A stretch of 64,000 nt of DNA from Psococerastis gibbosa (lineage: Eukaryota; Arthropoda; Insecta; Psocodea; Psocidae), in assembly GCA_963971405.1 (NCBI GenBank), contig OZ020484.1, forward strand, positions 18,228,001 to 18,292,000. The letters run 5' to 3'. The position numbers and the translations under genes were made by a program. Each line of letters begins with the position of its first letter. Position 1 is the stretch's first letter. Positions 42,166 through 54,390 of the stretch are shown piece after piece. The notes below the pieces were generated by a model, which saw only the letters and a program-made list of their open reading frames with translations, ran no database searches and was not told where the DNA came from.

Positions 42166-42555
42166 GGCGGGGATTCCATCGACCGGCTAGGGCTAAATAC
42201 AAAAACGGTGGCGTGGTAGCAGACATTCAAGACTTAGGCGGATTTCCACCGACCTTGCATTGCAGAATGCAAATGACATTGACGGAAATTACAATTTTTC
42301 TTTTTATAGAAATCTATTAAAATGTTTGTACTTAACATATCCCATGACGCCATGTTTTAATTTTAGTTTGTTTGTGATTTTACTGTATGATCATTGATAA
42401 ATTTTAACTATGGCATAGAGGAAAACAAACATTTCCGTCAGTGTCATTTGCATTCTGCAATGCAAGGTCGGTGGAAACCCCGCCTAAGTCTTGAATGTCT
42501 GCTACCACGTCACCGTTTTTGTATTTAGCCCTAGCCGGTCGGTGGAATCCGCGCC
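42166..42555. mobile_element. Nested Harbinger-like foldback, TTA duplication
   Basis: The outer arms (GGCGGGGATTCCATCGACCG, GGCTAGGGCTAAATAC, core B) and the inner foldback (42237-42484, arms GATTTCCACCGACCTTGCAT, core A) repeat the plan of 37268-37652. TTA lies on both sides (42163-42165 and 42556-42558). Inner and outer junctions are at the same base as in the other nested copies (CAAGACTTA|GGCG). Confidence 0.9.
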
Positions 42556-44221
42556 TTATCAGTGGACGCCTACGGACGGTGACGGGGGGAATTGAAGAAT
42601 TACTGAAAGTTACCGCATTTCTTATAGTCAGGGGTCTACACCAACCGAGCGCTATGCTTGGTCTCCTGGTACTTTACTTTTATTTTAACACTAATAATAA
42701 ATTTAAATCATGCAATTAATTCGAGATAAAAATAAATGTAGCTGCTATATTCAGATTCAGAAGTTGTAACTTTCGAATGTCGCCTGTCGGTAGTACCCAA
42801 ACTTACCCGTGGCCCGTGGGTAGCATTTAACCGCTGGATCGATTACTCATACTTGGTGAGAACCGCCCTAAATGTTGTAAATGTCAAGACACTACAAATC
42901 TATACATGTATGGTTAGTGCTGATAGTCATCCAATAAATTTCACACATACACTGTATAGTTAAATTAATCAAAATGGAGAAGATGTACTTGCATTAAAGC
43001 CATACTACTAGTTCCCCCCCCCCCCCATTCTCCAAACTGATGTAAAAACCCGTAGAGTCAGAGCCAGAGGGTAAAGGCGCGGCCTTAATAAATTTCCAGA
43101 TAGAAAAGCGGTAGTATTGGTGGAAGTTAGGTCTTTTCGGAAGAAAATATGGAAGGTTAAAATCGAAAATCGGACATGACGAGGCCGCGGGCGAGCGGCT
43201 ACAAGTAGACGAGAGAAATTCCATGTGCAGGGGCAGGGAGGAGGGGGGGGGGATCACCCCCACGTTTCACTGCCTTCATCTATTTATTGCGCGTCGCTGG
43301 ATGTTCTTCAGAACAGCTCTGAAGCCTTATTTAACGCTTTGTGAGATTGTCAGCTGTACAGTTAGAGCAATGTTCTAGTCAGACCTATTTTTTGTACACT
43401 ATTATATCCACATTTATGGGCTGAGACGTGATATGGTTGTAGAATTGCAGAGAGGGGGGGGGCTGTTTCCACCAACAATACTTTGGGTTTGGGCAGGTTG
43501 TTGGCCTGCTCGCTATGACCGATCTATCTGATATACTTTTCTTCTTTTCTGGAAGACGCATTGTATCATTTGTATCCGATGCAGAGCTAAAACTATCTCT
43601 ATGATCAGGGGACAACAGGAACCCTGCCAGTGGCTCTCTCAAAAAGACTTTATTTATAAAACTCAGTGTATGTACAGGTGTGCATATGTTTACTTGAGTA
43701 TATTCAACCATAACTCACTGTAGTCGTCATCATGTATTAGGATTTCGAAATTCGTAAAAATTAAACGAAATCTAGACTGATTAAAAAAAGCGGTCCCGTG
43801 AGTGATGCCCTGTCCCTTTACATGACTATTTTTTTTTTTAAGAAACCAGACTATCTTGTAACGCATTAAACCATGCCTGGTGAAATGGAACATTGAAGCA
43901 AATCGAAATTAATATTCTTAATAGGTAACTTTGCATTTGCTTGAACATTTCCGTATTGGAAACAAGTGTAGTCTGCAATTGACGTCATCTGTCACTATAA
44001 AATTCAAATGGCACTGGGAAGACAGTTCATTGGACGCAATAAAGCATAATATAATTCGGCATTCGTTGTGTTATGGTATTTTCTATATACAATACATTTC
44101 ATCATCTTGATGTGCGATTACGTCTGAATTATGCCGCTGACTTTCTATTCAACATTAACAGCACTACATGTATTTTCGGGCCATGTTCCAAGTTGAGCGT
44201 AACAGAGGACTTACTTAGTAA
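42556..44221. other. Intergenic, no gene seen
   Basis: A poly-C run at about 43014-43026 and a G run near 43240 stand out. Open frames here are short and low-complexity. Confidence 0.4.
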
Positions 44222-45046
44222 CTTATAGCTTTATTTTCGATTCCGAGATTCCAATGTTTTAAGGTCCCAGGAACCCAAAAAAGTGGTTTTTACGAAATGT
44301 CTGTCTGTCACTCTATATGTCTGTCTGTCTGTTCATCGATTTCCGGGCAAACTATTCAGCCGATTTTGATGACATTTTGCATGTAGGTTCACAAAAATCA
44401 TACCTCGAGACAATTTATTTTTATTTTCGGCTAACTCAATTTGGGGGGGGGGCTTTATTCTCAAAAAACTCCAAAAAAACGTATAAAAAATTATTTCTCA
44501 AAACGGCTCAAACGACTTCTTTTAAATTCACATGTATTGTAGTCTTTATTAATGTTAACAAAATGTGGGGGGTCGCTTGCCCCTTGATAGTTTGCTTCTG
44601 GGGGTTAAAAAAATAAATATAACTCAATTTTCATGAAAAATGACTAAAAAATCATTTTTCTGCGGAACCTTTCGATGATTTCTATACCTTCAGGTATGTT
44701 TTAGGTGTTCAATAGGGTAACAAAAACGAACAGGTTGCATTCCAAAAAAAATATTTGCTTCTGTGCAAAAAAATTATTTTTTGAGAAATTATGGAAAATT
44801 CACGCTCCAATACATTACGTGCCATGTGCCATTGTTACTACTATTACAATGTATTGATCTGTTCGTTCCAGAATATGCAATTGAGTTTTAAGGGGTTTTT
44901 AATATATTGAGGTGGACCCCCCCCCCCTCGAGAGATCTGATATTTAACTATAGGGAAATTATTTCCTATGAAATTACGCATGTCTATATCTACTAATTTA
45001 TAAATTTGAAAACATGTTCGAGTAAACTCGGACCGGTTCTTTATTA
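44222..45046 (+). repeat. R1 repeat copy
   Basis: It carries GAGATTCCAATGTTTTAAGG, TCCCAGGAACCCAAAAAAGT, a GTCTGTCTGTCTG tract, TTCATCGATTTCCGGGCAAA, a G run and GCTTCTGGGGG. It ends GTTCGAGTAAACTCGGACCG. No coding capacity: the Ser/Val/Cys-rich frames are readings of the GTCT repeat. Confidence 0.75.
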
Positions 45047-48017
45047 AAGGAACAGTATTTACAGTTATATACAGTTTTTTTATTCTTGCCCCCCAACCCT
45101 CCCTCTCTCAATTCTGGATGGATGAATAAACCCATAAACTGCTTGAAATGGGACAAAAATAGAACAATACAAGTTAAAATAGTTAATGCATATGCGAAAC
45201 CATGAGCCGGAATGATTGCTTCAATATTGCAAAATTGAGGAATCAGAAGGCTGAAATGTACCTCGAGAGCCTCCATAAAACTCTCGTAAAATACGCCATA
45301 AACGCTCTCCCAGTTTGCCGTTCCGAGCTAGTTTTGAATTTCATTTTCTATTTTTGAGATTTTTAGTTGGAGAAAATTCATATCGCATTATTCCTCACCC
45401 TTTCCAGTCTCGACCTCTTTTCCTTTCTACTGTATATGTAACTCGTTCGGATAATGTTCGTTTCCCTTTTATTCCATTACATAATGATTTAATTATGTGT
45501 GTTTAATTGAGTAATCTCAATTCACCTGCTAGATATCTTGCAGCTTAAAGCTTCAGGATTTCATTGTGAACTTTCTGGATTCTGGCGTAAAATAATAATG
45601 TGAAAATTGAGAATCTATCAGCTATCGCTATCAGGGACACCATATACGCAGCAACCGGTGGTCCTCGAGATGGTAGACAAGAAATGTACAGAAAATTATT
45701 TTTTTCATACAGTAAATTCAAAATTTTTTGGAATAATTTAACTGTAGTTAAATTTATTACTACTGTTCGCCCAGCCATTGAATATTATTACCACGACAGT
45801 ATTATTATATTATAGTTAACTAAAGACTTTTTAATGATGACACACATTATTATATTTATTGTCTATTTTGTAAGAGTATAACATCTCAGTTTCGATTTCT
45901 TCTTAGTCCGTCTACGGCCTTGCATTCAATAATTTATATTCTGAAAGGATGAGTTGGGAGCAGTAGCAGTAGGCATAGGTTAGAAGCTTTACTGAAAAAC
46001 TTGGTTGGTGCATTTGAATTTAACAAAATTATTTTGCTTGAACGTTGAGAACAAACCCACATTTTTATTATACCTTTGTCTATTGCAATGGAAAATTGAA
46101 CGATGAGAAATCAGCAACGTTTCTAATGAAATTCAGTTTAGCATTATTGGCAATGTTGATTGAATTAAGAGGTAGCCGAGACCAATCACTCATCTAATAC
46201 CCCAATCGCCGAGCCGTACCTTGTACATTCTCGAAATACCTGATTGCTGGTCGAGATGTGTCTGCCCCTCGATTTCAGGTCATCCTCATCCATTTCGTGG
46301 TTTCTTTTGTTTCGTGATTAATTGAGAATTGATCATCGAGCACTACATCCATCTCTCGATGTTGCTGACCCTATTCTTGGTCGTCCAATGATGTTCTACT
46401 TATGATTGGTCTATATGCTGTCTAAAAAAAGATTTGAGTCGTGCTTGTTGTCATAATTTATATAGATGATTTGATTTTAAAAACATTATTACCGGCAGGT
46501 ATTATGCTTAAAATACTTAATTTCGAAGAGACAATTAAGCTTAGTGCAACAAGCTGCATTTATGGGAGAATGGATTTCAATCCTAATTTTTAACACTTGC
46601 CAATATTGTAGAATATTTTCGAGCTTTTTTTTGCCATAAATGCAACATATGTAGACATCCTGTTAGTACCTCCTCAATCCTTAGTTCATCACATCATGCA
46701 AATGACAAAGCAGGACATATTTTTTGTTGTTGTTAGATATAGAATGAACAATGGCACACGTTATTAAATTCACATAATATTGATATTATTTGAGGGATTT
46801 TGATTGTCTAGTACACGGCCCAATGTGCGGTGTGTAAGCCAATAAAGCTACGTTGAATTTGGAGACCAGAATATTCAAAATTAACAGCAGTGACAGAGTT
46901 TAGAGGTTTTAATATTGATGAGACAATGCGTGGCATGTCACGGTGAAATGTTGTCGTGTTTTGTTGGTACTGATAGCATCACCCCTCGTCTCCAGCTATT
47001 CGATTAACATAAACGAAAAATTAGCGGCTGGTACATTATGTGGCCCATGATTTAACCCCGCCACAGTCAAACTGGCTAAACCCTCTCGCTCTCCGGGAGG
47101 AAAAATTTAAACTTGATCCAATTAAGTTAGTTATGTTAATTAATCAATTTGTTTAATTTCGTGTCCTAGACTAAAACTTGGTTGATTGCGTTAGACTGCT
47201 TTATACTGTAACCTCAGCAGGTGGCAACCACAACTCGATTTCAGATGAAAGCAAATTTGCTGAAAAAATTTAATTATACGACCCTCCTAAATGCAATCCT
47301 TCCTGTTTTAACCTCTGTTAAATGTAGACCTCGTCAGTCGTCATAGAGTTTAGCACAGTTAGAACTAATATTACTGCTACCCTGCGTATTTTTTCACATT
47401 TTAAATTGCTTTCAACCCTTGTGAAACGCATGTGTCCCGTTGTCAGTTTGAAAACCCCCTATGTGTATCATTTATCCCGAGATAGCGTAAACGGATTATT
47501 TAAGCTGCTCATGGAACCACCGTGTCTTATAGCGCAAGGGCTTTAGTTTAAAAAAAAAAGTGCCCCGAACTAATTAAAGTAAATCTGAAACTTTGCAAAC
47601 GGAAAAGTTTTATTTGATGTCCTAAACGGCATGCAGAAAGTCCCCAACTTTCGGCTGAGTGGGATTTCCGGGATCCCTGAAAATTAGTCCTACTAATTTC
47701 CAAATTACATATATTAAATTAATGTAGCCTAGTACTATACGTACAATTTAATGCAGCTAGCGTTTTCAGAAACGACATTCCTCGTGTATTAACTTCCAGT
47801 GGTCCAGGAAATGAACAAAGCGCGAGAAATTAAAAAACAAAATCTGGGATTTACAGGGGGGGGGGGGTGACCCATGCATGTGCCACAAAGAGGAAAATTA
47901 AATTGTGGCTAGATTGCTTAAACTAAACTAAACAGTGTTCAATACCTTCTTGGACACTTTAGTTACATTCATTCTTTCGACATGACCCAGCCATCTGAGC
48001 CCTGCTTTTATTTTTTA
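45047..48017. other. Gene-poor stretch, possible regulatory blocks
   Basis: No exon was recognised. At about 47075-47170 a non-repetitive block carries clustered TAAT/ATTA motifs (CCAATTAAGTTAG, GTTAATTAATCAATTTG). A G run lies at 47856-47866. Confidence 0.35.
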
Positions 48018-48090
48018 TAAATAAATAAATAAGGTCTTTTTATTGTTTCTATTACTAAGCCAACCTAGCGGAGTTAAGGCTATAAATATA
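48018..48090 (-). mobile_element. S1 SINE tail fragment
   Basis: Only the tail is present: AAATAAATAAATAAGGTC, ATTACTAAGCCAACCTAGCG and GTTAAGGCTATAAA, read on the minus strand as the S1 3' end. Confidence 0.75.
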
Positions 48091-48701
48091 ATGGATGGCC
48101 ATCGCAGTTCCATCGACGTTTCTGACCGCTCCTAAGATTTTTTCACATGACCTATGACAATAGCAAAACTATTAAATAAAAATGCAACGTGCAAAAATAT
48201 AGCCTATTATGGATCGAAAGTGATAAGCAGTAGTGTAATCAAAACGAGAACAGAAAAGAATTGTCATTGTTTTACTGCTGTTACGCAAATACATTCCCTC
48301 AGTACCACGGGCACTATGTGCATTTGTGGCCATTATATCTATCACAAATTTTAATATGATACAATCCGCAGATGCAGGCGATTTTGTAACCGCACCGTGT
48401 GTTGACGATTCGATGAGCTGGAACCCCGCACATTTTCGGGCTTCCTATTGGAAACTCCCTCGCTGACCACTTTTGGAATAGGTTTAATTTTTGATAGGGG
48501 ATGTAATTCCCATAGCTTTTCCGTTGAATTCTGCAATGGTTTGAAAATTGTCCGCTATCGAATATTTCATAACTTGTCTTCGTTGAACGAGTTATTACAG
48601 ATTGCGAGTTCAACTCCCAAAACAATTTTGTGCCTTTTTCTGAGTTGCTAATTTGGAAAAGTTGTGTATTGGTTTAAAAAGCACCATTACAGTATACAGA
48701 T
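48091..48701. other. Intergenic, no gene seen
   Basis: Open frames on both strands at 48314-48651 are complementary shadows with no family resemblance. Confidence 0.35.
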
Positions 48702-48895
48702 TCTACTACTCCGACTTTTACCCGAAAGGTTGTTGGTTCGAGTCCCACACTTGCTACATTTTCTGCCCATGCTTCGGAGGGCATGAAAAGCAGGCGGTCC
48801 CGGGCTTTCCTAGTTGAGTGTAAGAGAGGGCCTTATAGCCCTAACTCAGCTAGGTTGGCTTAGTAATAGAACAAAAGGTTATTTTTTTTGTATAT
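48702..48895 (+). mobile_element. S1 SINE copy
   Basis: It lacks only the first bases of the head. ACCCGAAAGGTTGTTGGTTC then GAGTCCCACAC hold the B box (GGTTCGAGTCC), followed by the S1 body and tail. Confidence 0.85.
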
Positions 48896-50879
48896 TTATT
48901 TTACTGCATTTACTGCACGCATGAGTACTATACTATACAATATGTAAGTATATAATATGGCTTGTGGAGTCTTAATGTTAGGGTGTACATTAAGTGCATA
49001 TGCCTACACACTTTCTACACCTACTGTATCCTTTTCCAAATTTAAATATCATCTGTTACGGCACAAATTTGTTAGCTATAAAACTAATATTTATTACATT
49101 TCGCAATTCCATGATCATACCGTGTATTCACGATAGCGACTACATTCGTGTATACATATGTACTACAATAATTCATAGCAGAGCAGTACTACTATAACGA
49201 GATTAAAACTGAAATTGGATTAGATTTGAGCAATGAATGTGATTAATGTGGCCCCATTCGTCTCCCCCTTACTGTGCAGTTTAAATGTTAAAAATTATTG
49301 TTGCAGAAGCTGCTCTTTACACAGACAAATACCCCTCTCTAATAAAATTTAGAGCTGAATTTAAAAGTAATACCTGTTAGGATGATGTTGCATTGTACTT
49401 TCAGACCGTTAGTGACATACTGTATGTATGTATGTGTAGTAATGTATTGTACTATTTCGCCTCATTAGAAAGGGAGTCTGACTGGATAGGTAAAACCTTC
49501 CCTCGTTAAAAATCAAAAGATTGTATAGTCGACGTATTTAAACAAGAATTACGACCAGTACCCTGTCACTTGTGCGCTTAGAGGGTTGCAGCGCGAATCC
49601 CCACTGTCAATCACTTTGTATAATTTTATATTTTATTGATTCATTTATATTATATTATACATTATATTTTGTTCTGAAAATGCATTGCTGCAAGAACTGA
49701 AATATTTTTGCAATTTTGCACTGGTAGAGAATGCAAGCTTGCTGCCTACAGGATAATTTAAAAAAAAATGGGAAAGTGCTTTTCAAAATTGTTTTGTTTA
49801 CATTTTTAACCCCAAGAATAAGTTAATACTAAACGGCATAGAAGGCCCGCTACTGAGAGTAGGTAGTTTAAGACCCAATCGTACTCCCCCCCCCCCCCCC
49901 ATCTCCCCCGGGACACCAGCGCCACTCTTTTCTCAGTAAATATTCACTGGGAAGGGGGTCCTATTGGGCCTTCAGGATATGATGGAAATTATTTTGGGAA
50001 CGTGACTTACGCCTGTTAGAAGGTCGACTTCAATATGGTGGAGTATAGGAAACAGCAGTGAAAACCAACTTTGGTGTAATAGCCTGAAATTTTGCACAAT
50101 TGGTACTTTTAACTAGCACGTAGTGTGTAAGCTTAGGTCGCTCTCTTAAACCTCCCCCTCCCCCTTCAACAATCCGCGCCCTTTATAGCTAAATCTTCAT
50201 ATAAAATGGGCCGCAGGGCCAGGCTGAAGGTTTGTAAAATGTTTCACTGTTTCCGGTCGCGCTGCCCAACCGAAAATGCTTTGACTTCCGCCCATCCCCT
50301 TCCCTTTGCAGCCACGTGCAAGTCTCCCCCGGTTTTCTCGGTATCCGCACGGCTCTTTAATAGATGCCGCCCCCTCCAAGCATTTTCCCTGTTGTGTTTT
50401 AACAAGTTTCTCGTTGGTTGGTGAGGGCCAATGCGATGATATAGAATAAAATATGGATTGACGAAGCCATGTTTATCTTATGAGGCAATATATGATAAAC
50501 TCAGATGTTGCATTTGTTTAAACATTCGCGTCGATATTTAATTGGATTTTTTACCTGGCAATACGACGGGAAAACTTCTGACCTGTAATCGATTCAGCAG
50601 ATGAAATTCTGTAAAGGTTCATTGCCTAAATAAATTTCATTATCCACTACTAGTCTTTACATATGCAGAAGACTATTTTCAATTATGTATTTGTTTTCAC
50701 AGCTTGAGAGCATACTTTCAATCTGTCGATTTGCCTTCCTGACTATTGCTTGGTACAGGAAACTCTTTAGTTAAACTAGATTTCATAAAATAATAAACAC
50801 TATTAAATTATAAGTTAACTTGTTTCTGTGGTGACACTGGGTTTTACAATAAATAGTTCATTCATAATCAAAATACACA
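48896..50879. other. Gene-poor stretch, one GC-balanced block
   Basis: No exon was recognised. Positions about 50160-50440 are non-repetitive and less AT-rich than their surroundings, with pyrimidine-rich sequence and a CACGTG at about 50313. This could be a regulatory block. A C run lies at 49886-49900. Confidence 0.3.
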
Positions 50880-51230
50880 ACCTTAGAGTTTTAGAAAAAC
50901 TTGTTATAGCTATAACCCGAATGCAAATGTGCATCTTCTCCTCGAGTGGAGCAAGTCTCAAATCGCAGATACGGTGTAACTGTGCTAGAGGGTTTCTCTC
51001 CTTAGATGGCAGTTCTTGCCGAAAGCGCTCAGGGTTTTATACTAACTGAAGTGGGTTTCGTAGACAAAGTTAATTTTTTTAACGATTATTTAGGTTTTAC
51101 TAATTCGGGTTTTCTAAAACTCTAAGTTTTTGTTTTTTGTTGATTACAATGAAATTCCACGAAGTAACGAGTAATATAATTTTTTCTAGTTCATTCATGA
51201 TGTAGTGTTACCACCGAAACGGGTTAATTC
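50880..51230. repeat. Penelope-like foldback relative, rearranged
   Basis: It shares CTTAGAGTTTTAGAAAAAC, GCAAGTCTCAAATCGCAGAT, GCAGTTCTTGCCGAAAGCGC and TCAGGGTTTTATACTAAC with 34383-34796, but in a different internal order and with shorter arms. The right end has AAATTCCACGAAGTAACGAG and then a hammerhead-like motif (51195-51220). The element is broken. Confidence 0.65.
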
Positions 51231-51237
51231 CATAATT

Positions 51238-52141
51238 TATTGCTTTCCAATTTATACGTAGTATAAGGAAAGCTTTGTGATGGTCGAAATTTCCGAGTTC
51301 GAGATTTCAACGGAATTACACGTTTTGAGGTCCCAGGAACCCAAAAAAGTGGTTTTTTACGAAATGTCTGCCTGTCGCTCGGTCTGTCTGTCTGTATGTA
51401 TGTCCGTCTGTCTGTTCACCATGCACAGTCGCTCTGTCAGTCTGTCTGTCTGTTCATCGATTTCCGGGCAAACTACTCGGCCGATTTTGATGAAATTTTG
51501 CATGTAGGTTCACAAAACTCATTCCTCGAGACAATTTTTTTTAATTTTGGGCTAACTCAATTTGGGGGGGGGGGGGTTTTGTTCTCAAAAAACGTCCAAA
51601 AAAATTATTTCGCAAAAACGGCTCCACGATTTCTTTTAAATTCACATATTCTGTAGTCGTTATTAATGTTAACAAGATGCGGTGGGTCGCTTGCCCCTTC
51701 ATAGTTTGCTTCTGGGGGTAAAAAAATAAAAATAACTAAATTTTAATGAAAAATGACAAAAAAATATTTTTTCTGCGAAACCTTTCTATCGATGATTTCT
51801 ACCTTCAGGCATGTTTTAGGTGTTAAATTGAGGAACGAAACCGGACAGGTTGCTTTCCCAAAAAACTATTTGGTTTGTGGAAAAAAAATGTTTTTGAAGA
51901 AATGATAATGAAAATTCACGCTCAAATGCGCATTGCGTGCCCTGCCATTATTGCTGTGTGGTTATGTAATGTCTGACCTATCTAGAATTTACTTCACCTC
52001 CAGTGACGTCAGGTGAACAACCCCCCCGAGATATCCGAAATTTTACTATAGGAAAATAATTTACCATGAAGGTACTCATTTTCTCTATCTACTAATTGAT
52101 AAATTGGAAAGCATGTTCGAGTAAACTCGGACCGGTTCTTA
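51238..52141 (+). repeat. R1 repeat, best-preserved copy
   Basis: It starts GCTTTCCAATTTATACG and ends AATTGGAAAGCATGTTCGAG then TAAACTCGGACCGG. The subterminal inverted pair is clear. GAGTAAACTC forms a small hairpin near the right end. A GTCTGTCTGTCTG tract, TTGATGAAATTTTGCATG and a 13-base G run follow in the same order as in other copies. Non-coding. Confidence 0.75.
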
Positions 52142-53499
52142 TTATGTTACTATAATCTCGTGAATTCGATAGTCGTATTGTCTTTTAATTTTATTTATTG
52201 TCCAATAAAAAAACACATGACCTCAAATCATGGATTTGTATTTATCATTTGCATGATAATATAAGGTGAAGTAGATAAATTTCTTCACCTTATCGGGATT
52301 CGAACCGGAAAGCCAAGACAGGTACTTTAGATGATTGGACTGTGTAATCGGAAATAACTGAAAGTGTCGAAGGAAATGTCGCTCAGAAAACGCCCTTTCC
52401 TTGTCACTAGAGTTGCCGACCTCATCCAAAAGGTCCCCTAGCTTTGGCTTGGCTTCCTTCATTTGCTACAGCTACACATTGCCAGTAATTAGGTATATCC
52501 AGGATATTAGCTTCATTTTTGTAACTTTCTGTATTAAATTTTATAATAATTATAGTTTATACGGGTTATTTACAGTCACTCCAACGCTCCATTTCTTATT
52601 GTGCCGGGTGCTTTTTTTTTTTTGGCCTCGCATTAGGCTACCTTAACTCACATTAGAGCCTACAGCGTGATGCCCGAGTCCAACTCCGACCCCTATTTCA
52701 AAGGCCATCACCACCACAATTCGGTGAGTTCCGTATAGTACTTACGAAAATCTAGAATTTTGTTTTTGGATTTTAGCAAAATAAGTAATGACGATGAAAA
52801 ATAATGCAACTGACTCCCTCCCTGCAATTAATCTTTGGGCGTGCCGTACCGATAGTCACTGTGACGTCAGGTGGTTTTAAAATTAGACTAAAATGGAATA
52901 GACTGTAAAACCTTGCAAACTTCTTAGTCCCTGTATTAGACATTAGACGTTCTCTTATAGTGGCTCCCAGGGGCCACAATCGTTAGAAAAGTCTTGGCAA
53001 ACTTTCCTACGGTAAGCGTTTCACTTGTAAACTTGCCAGTCAACCTCAACGGTTGATTTTCCTGGGGTTTGTTTTGGTTTTCAAAATGACTGACATGCTT
53101 GATATGTGAGTTTGCCAAAGATTTTCCAATGATGGTGGGAGCCACCCTGTTCTTGTACAATTAGTCCTATTATTATTTGAAGAGTTTTGGTAGTTTGGTC
53201 CATTAAACCTTGCCCTGCCAACGACCTCGTCGATTTTCGGAATTTATTGGTATTGTTTCCGAATGAAGTCCTAGCCATTGGCAAACGGGTTCACTCCTCG
53301 ATGTCAACCCACACCCTTAATGCAAGAAACAGAATTTTATGAACCAATTCCCTCCATATAGAATTCGGACGATAATCCGTCATGTTTGAGGGATTTTTTT
53401 CGTAAGCCTTACAGTAGGATTATCAGCACCCTTACAAGAGAACACACCCTTGTTACAAATGTTACAAATCGGTTAGATAAATATGAAAAGTAAAAAATA
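52142..53499. other. Intergenic with R5 repeat relative
   Basis: The block 53254-53315 matches 33231-33293 (GGCCATTGGCAAAC, CTCGATGTCAACC), and is therefore repeat-derived. No exon was recognised. Confidence 0.4.
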
Positions 53500-54390
53500 A
53501 TGGGAAAGTCTCCCTGGCTGAATTGTTTTGATTGGAAATCGATGACCGCCCTGACTCATCCCTGGCAGGCTATATGGGCAATGCGTATAGCTCGGGGCGT
53601 TGTTATTGCCCATTTCATTTATGAACTTTCATAGCCCCTTTTCCCCAAACGCAATAAGTGCTTGGGTTATTAATCCGCAAGCATAAAGGCGGTTATTAGT
53701 TGTGTTATCGCCCACAAAAATGCCATTTTCCTTCATGAGCTGTTAATTATTGCACTACACTTGTATCTTTTCATTCGTTAATCTTTTTAATACAAGCTTC
53801 AAAATTTTACTCTTCTTCTACGTGAGTGGTGAGATGAGCAGTTGAAATTATGTCTGGGCGTCTTCTTAATATTTGAAGTGAAAATTTTAATGGGAGGGCA
53901 ATGGCAAGCGTAAAAACAGCCCATATCCTGTTTATCGGGAGCCCACTTGCGTTGTCCGCTAGGTGTCTAGCTTGCGGAAGACAACTCATCAGTGTCAGAG
54001 GGGATGGCTTAGTGTTGCGGTTGTACGCTAGGTGTCTCGTTGTCCGTGGTTGCTATTCAAAGGTGATTGACGAATAATTAAAATGTTTCCCTGTAATTGA
54101 AACGTTTCCCTTCCATTGTGTGTGTTTTTAACGTCTTTTTTCATTTTTATAGCAACTGGACTATGCTGGTGGTATAATAAAGCCAATTAATGATTTCCAA
54201 CGTATAGTATATGCAGATTATTCTTTTTATAGTTGTGTGACTGAACTGGCGGTGATAATGGCGCTCGTTGTCTCGCTGCTGGAATTCGTATGTCCTGCTG
54301 GAGTGCCGTAATTAATGGATCCTCCGCCGCCATCAATCATTTGTTGACGGTGTGCGGGTGAGTGACGCAAAATGGAGGACACTATCACAC
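53500..54390. promoter_or_regulatory. Candidate regulatory (conserved-type) blocks
   Basis: Positions about 53510-53770 and 54240-54370 match no repeat in the window, and are GC-balanced. They hold homeodomain- and PBX-like motifs such as GTTATTAATCCGC, GAGCTGTTAATTATTG and CCATCAATCATTTG. No open frame or splice context explains them. Function is an inference from composition and motif density only. Confidence 0.25.

Noticed and set aside
37268-42555. A CRISPR-like or satellite array
   Set aside because: The repeats are inverted, differ in arm sequence and spacing, and have transposon termini and target duplications.
51277-51656. Open frames rich in Ser, Val, Cys and Leu across the GTCT tract
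   Set aside because: They are readings of the GTCTGTCTG microsatellite in the R1 repeat and recur in each copy in different frames.
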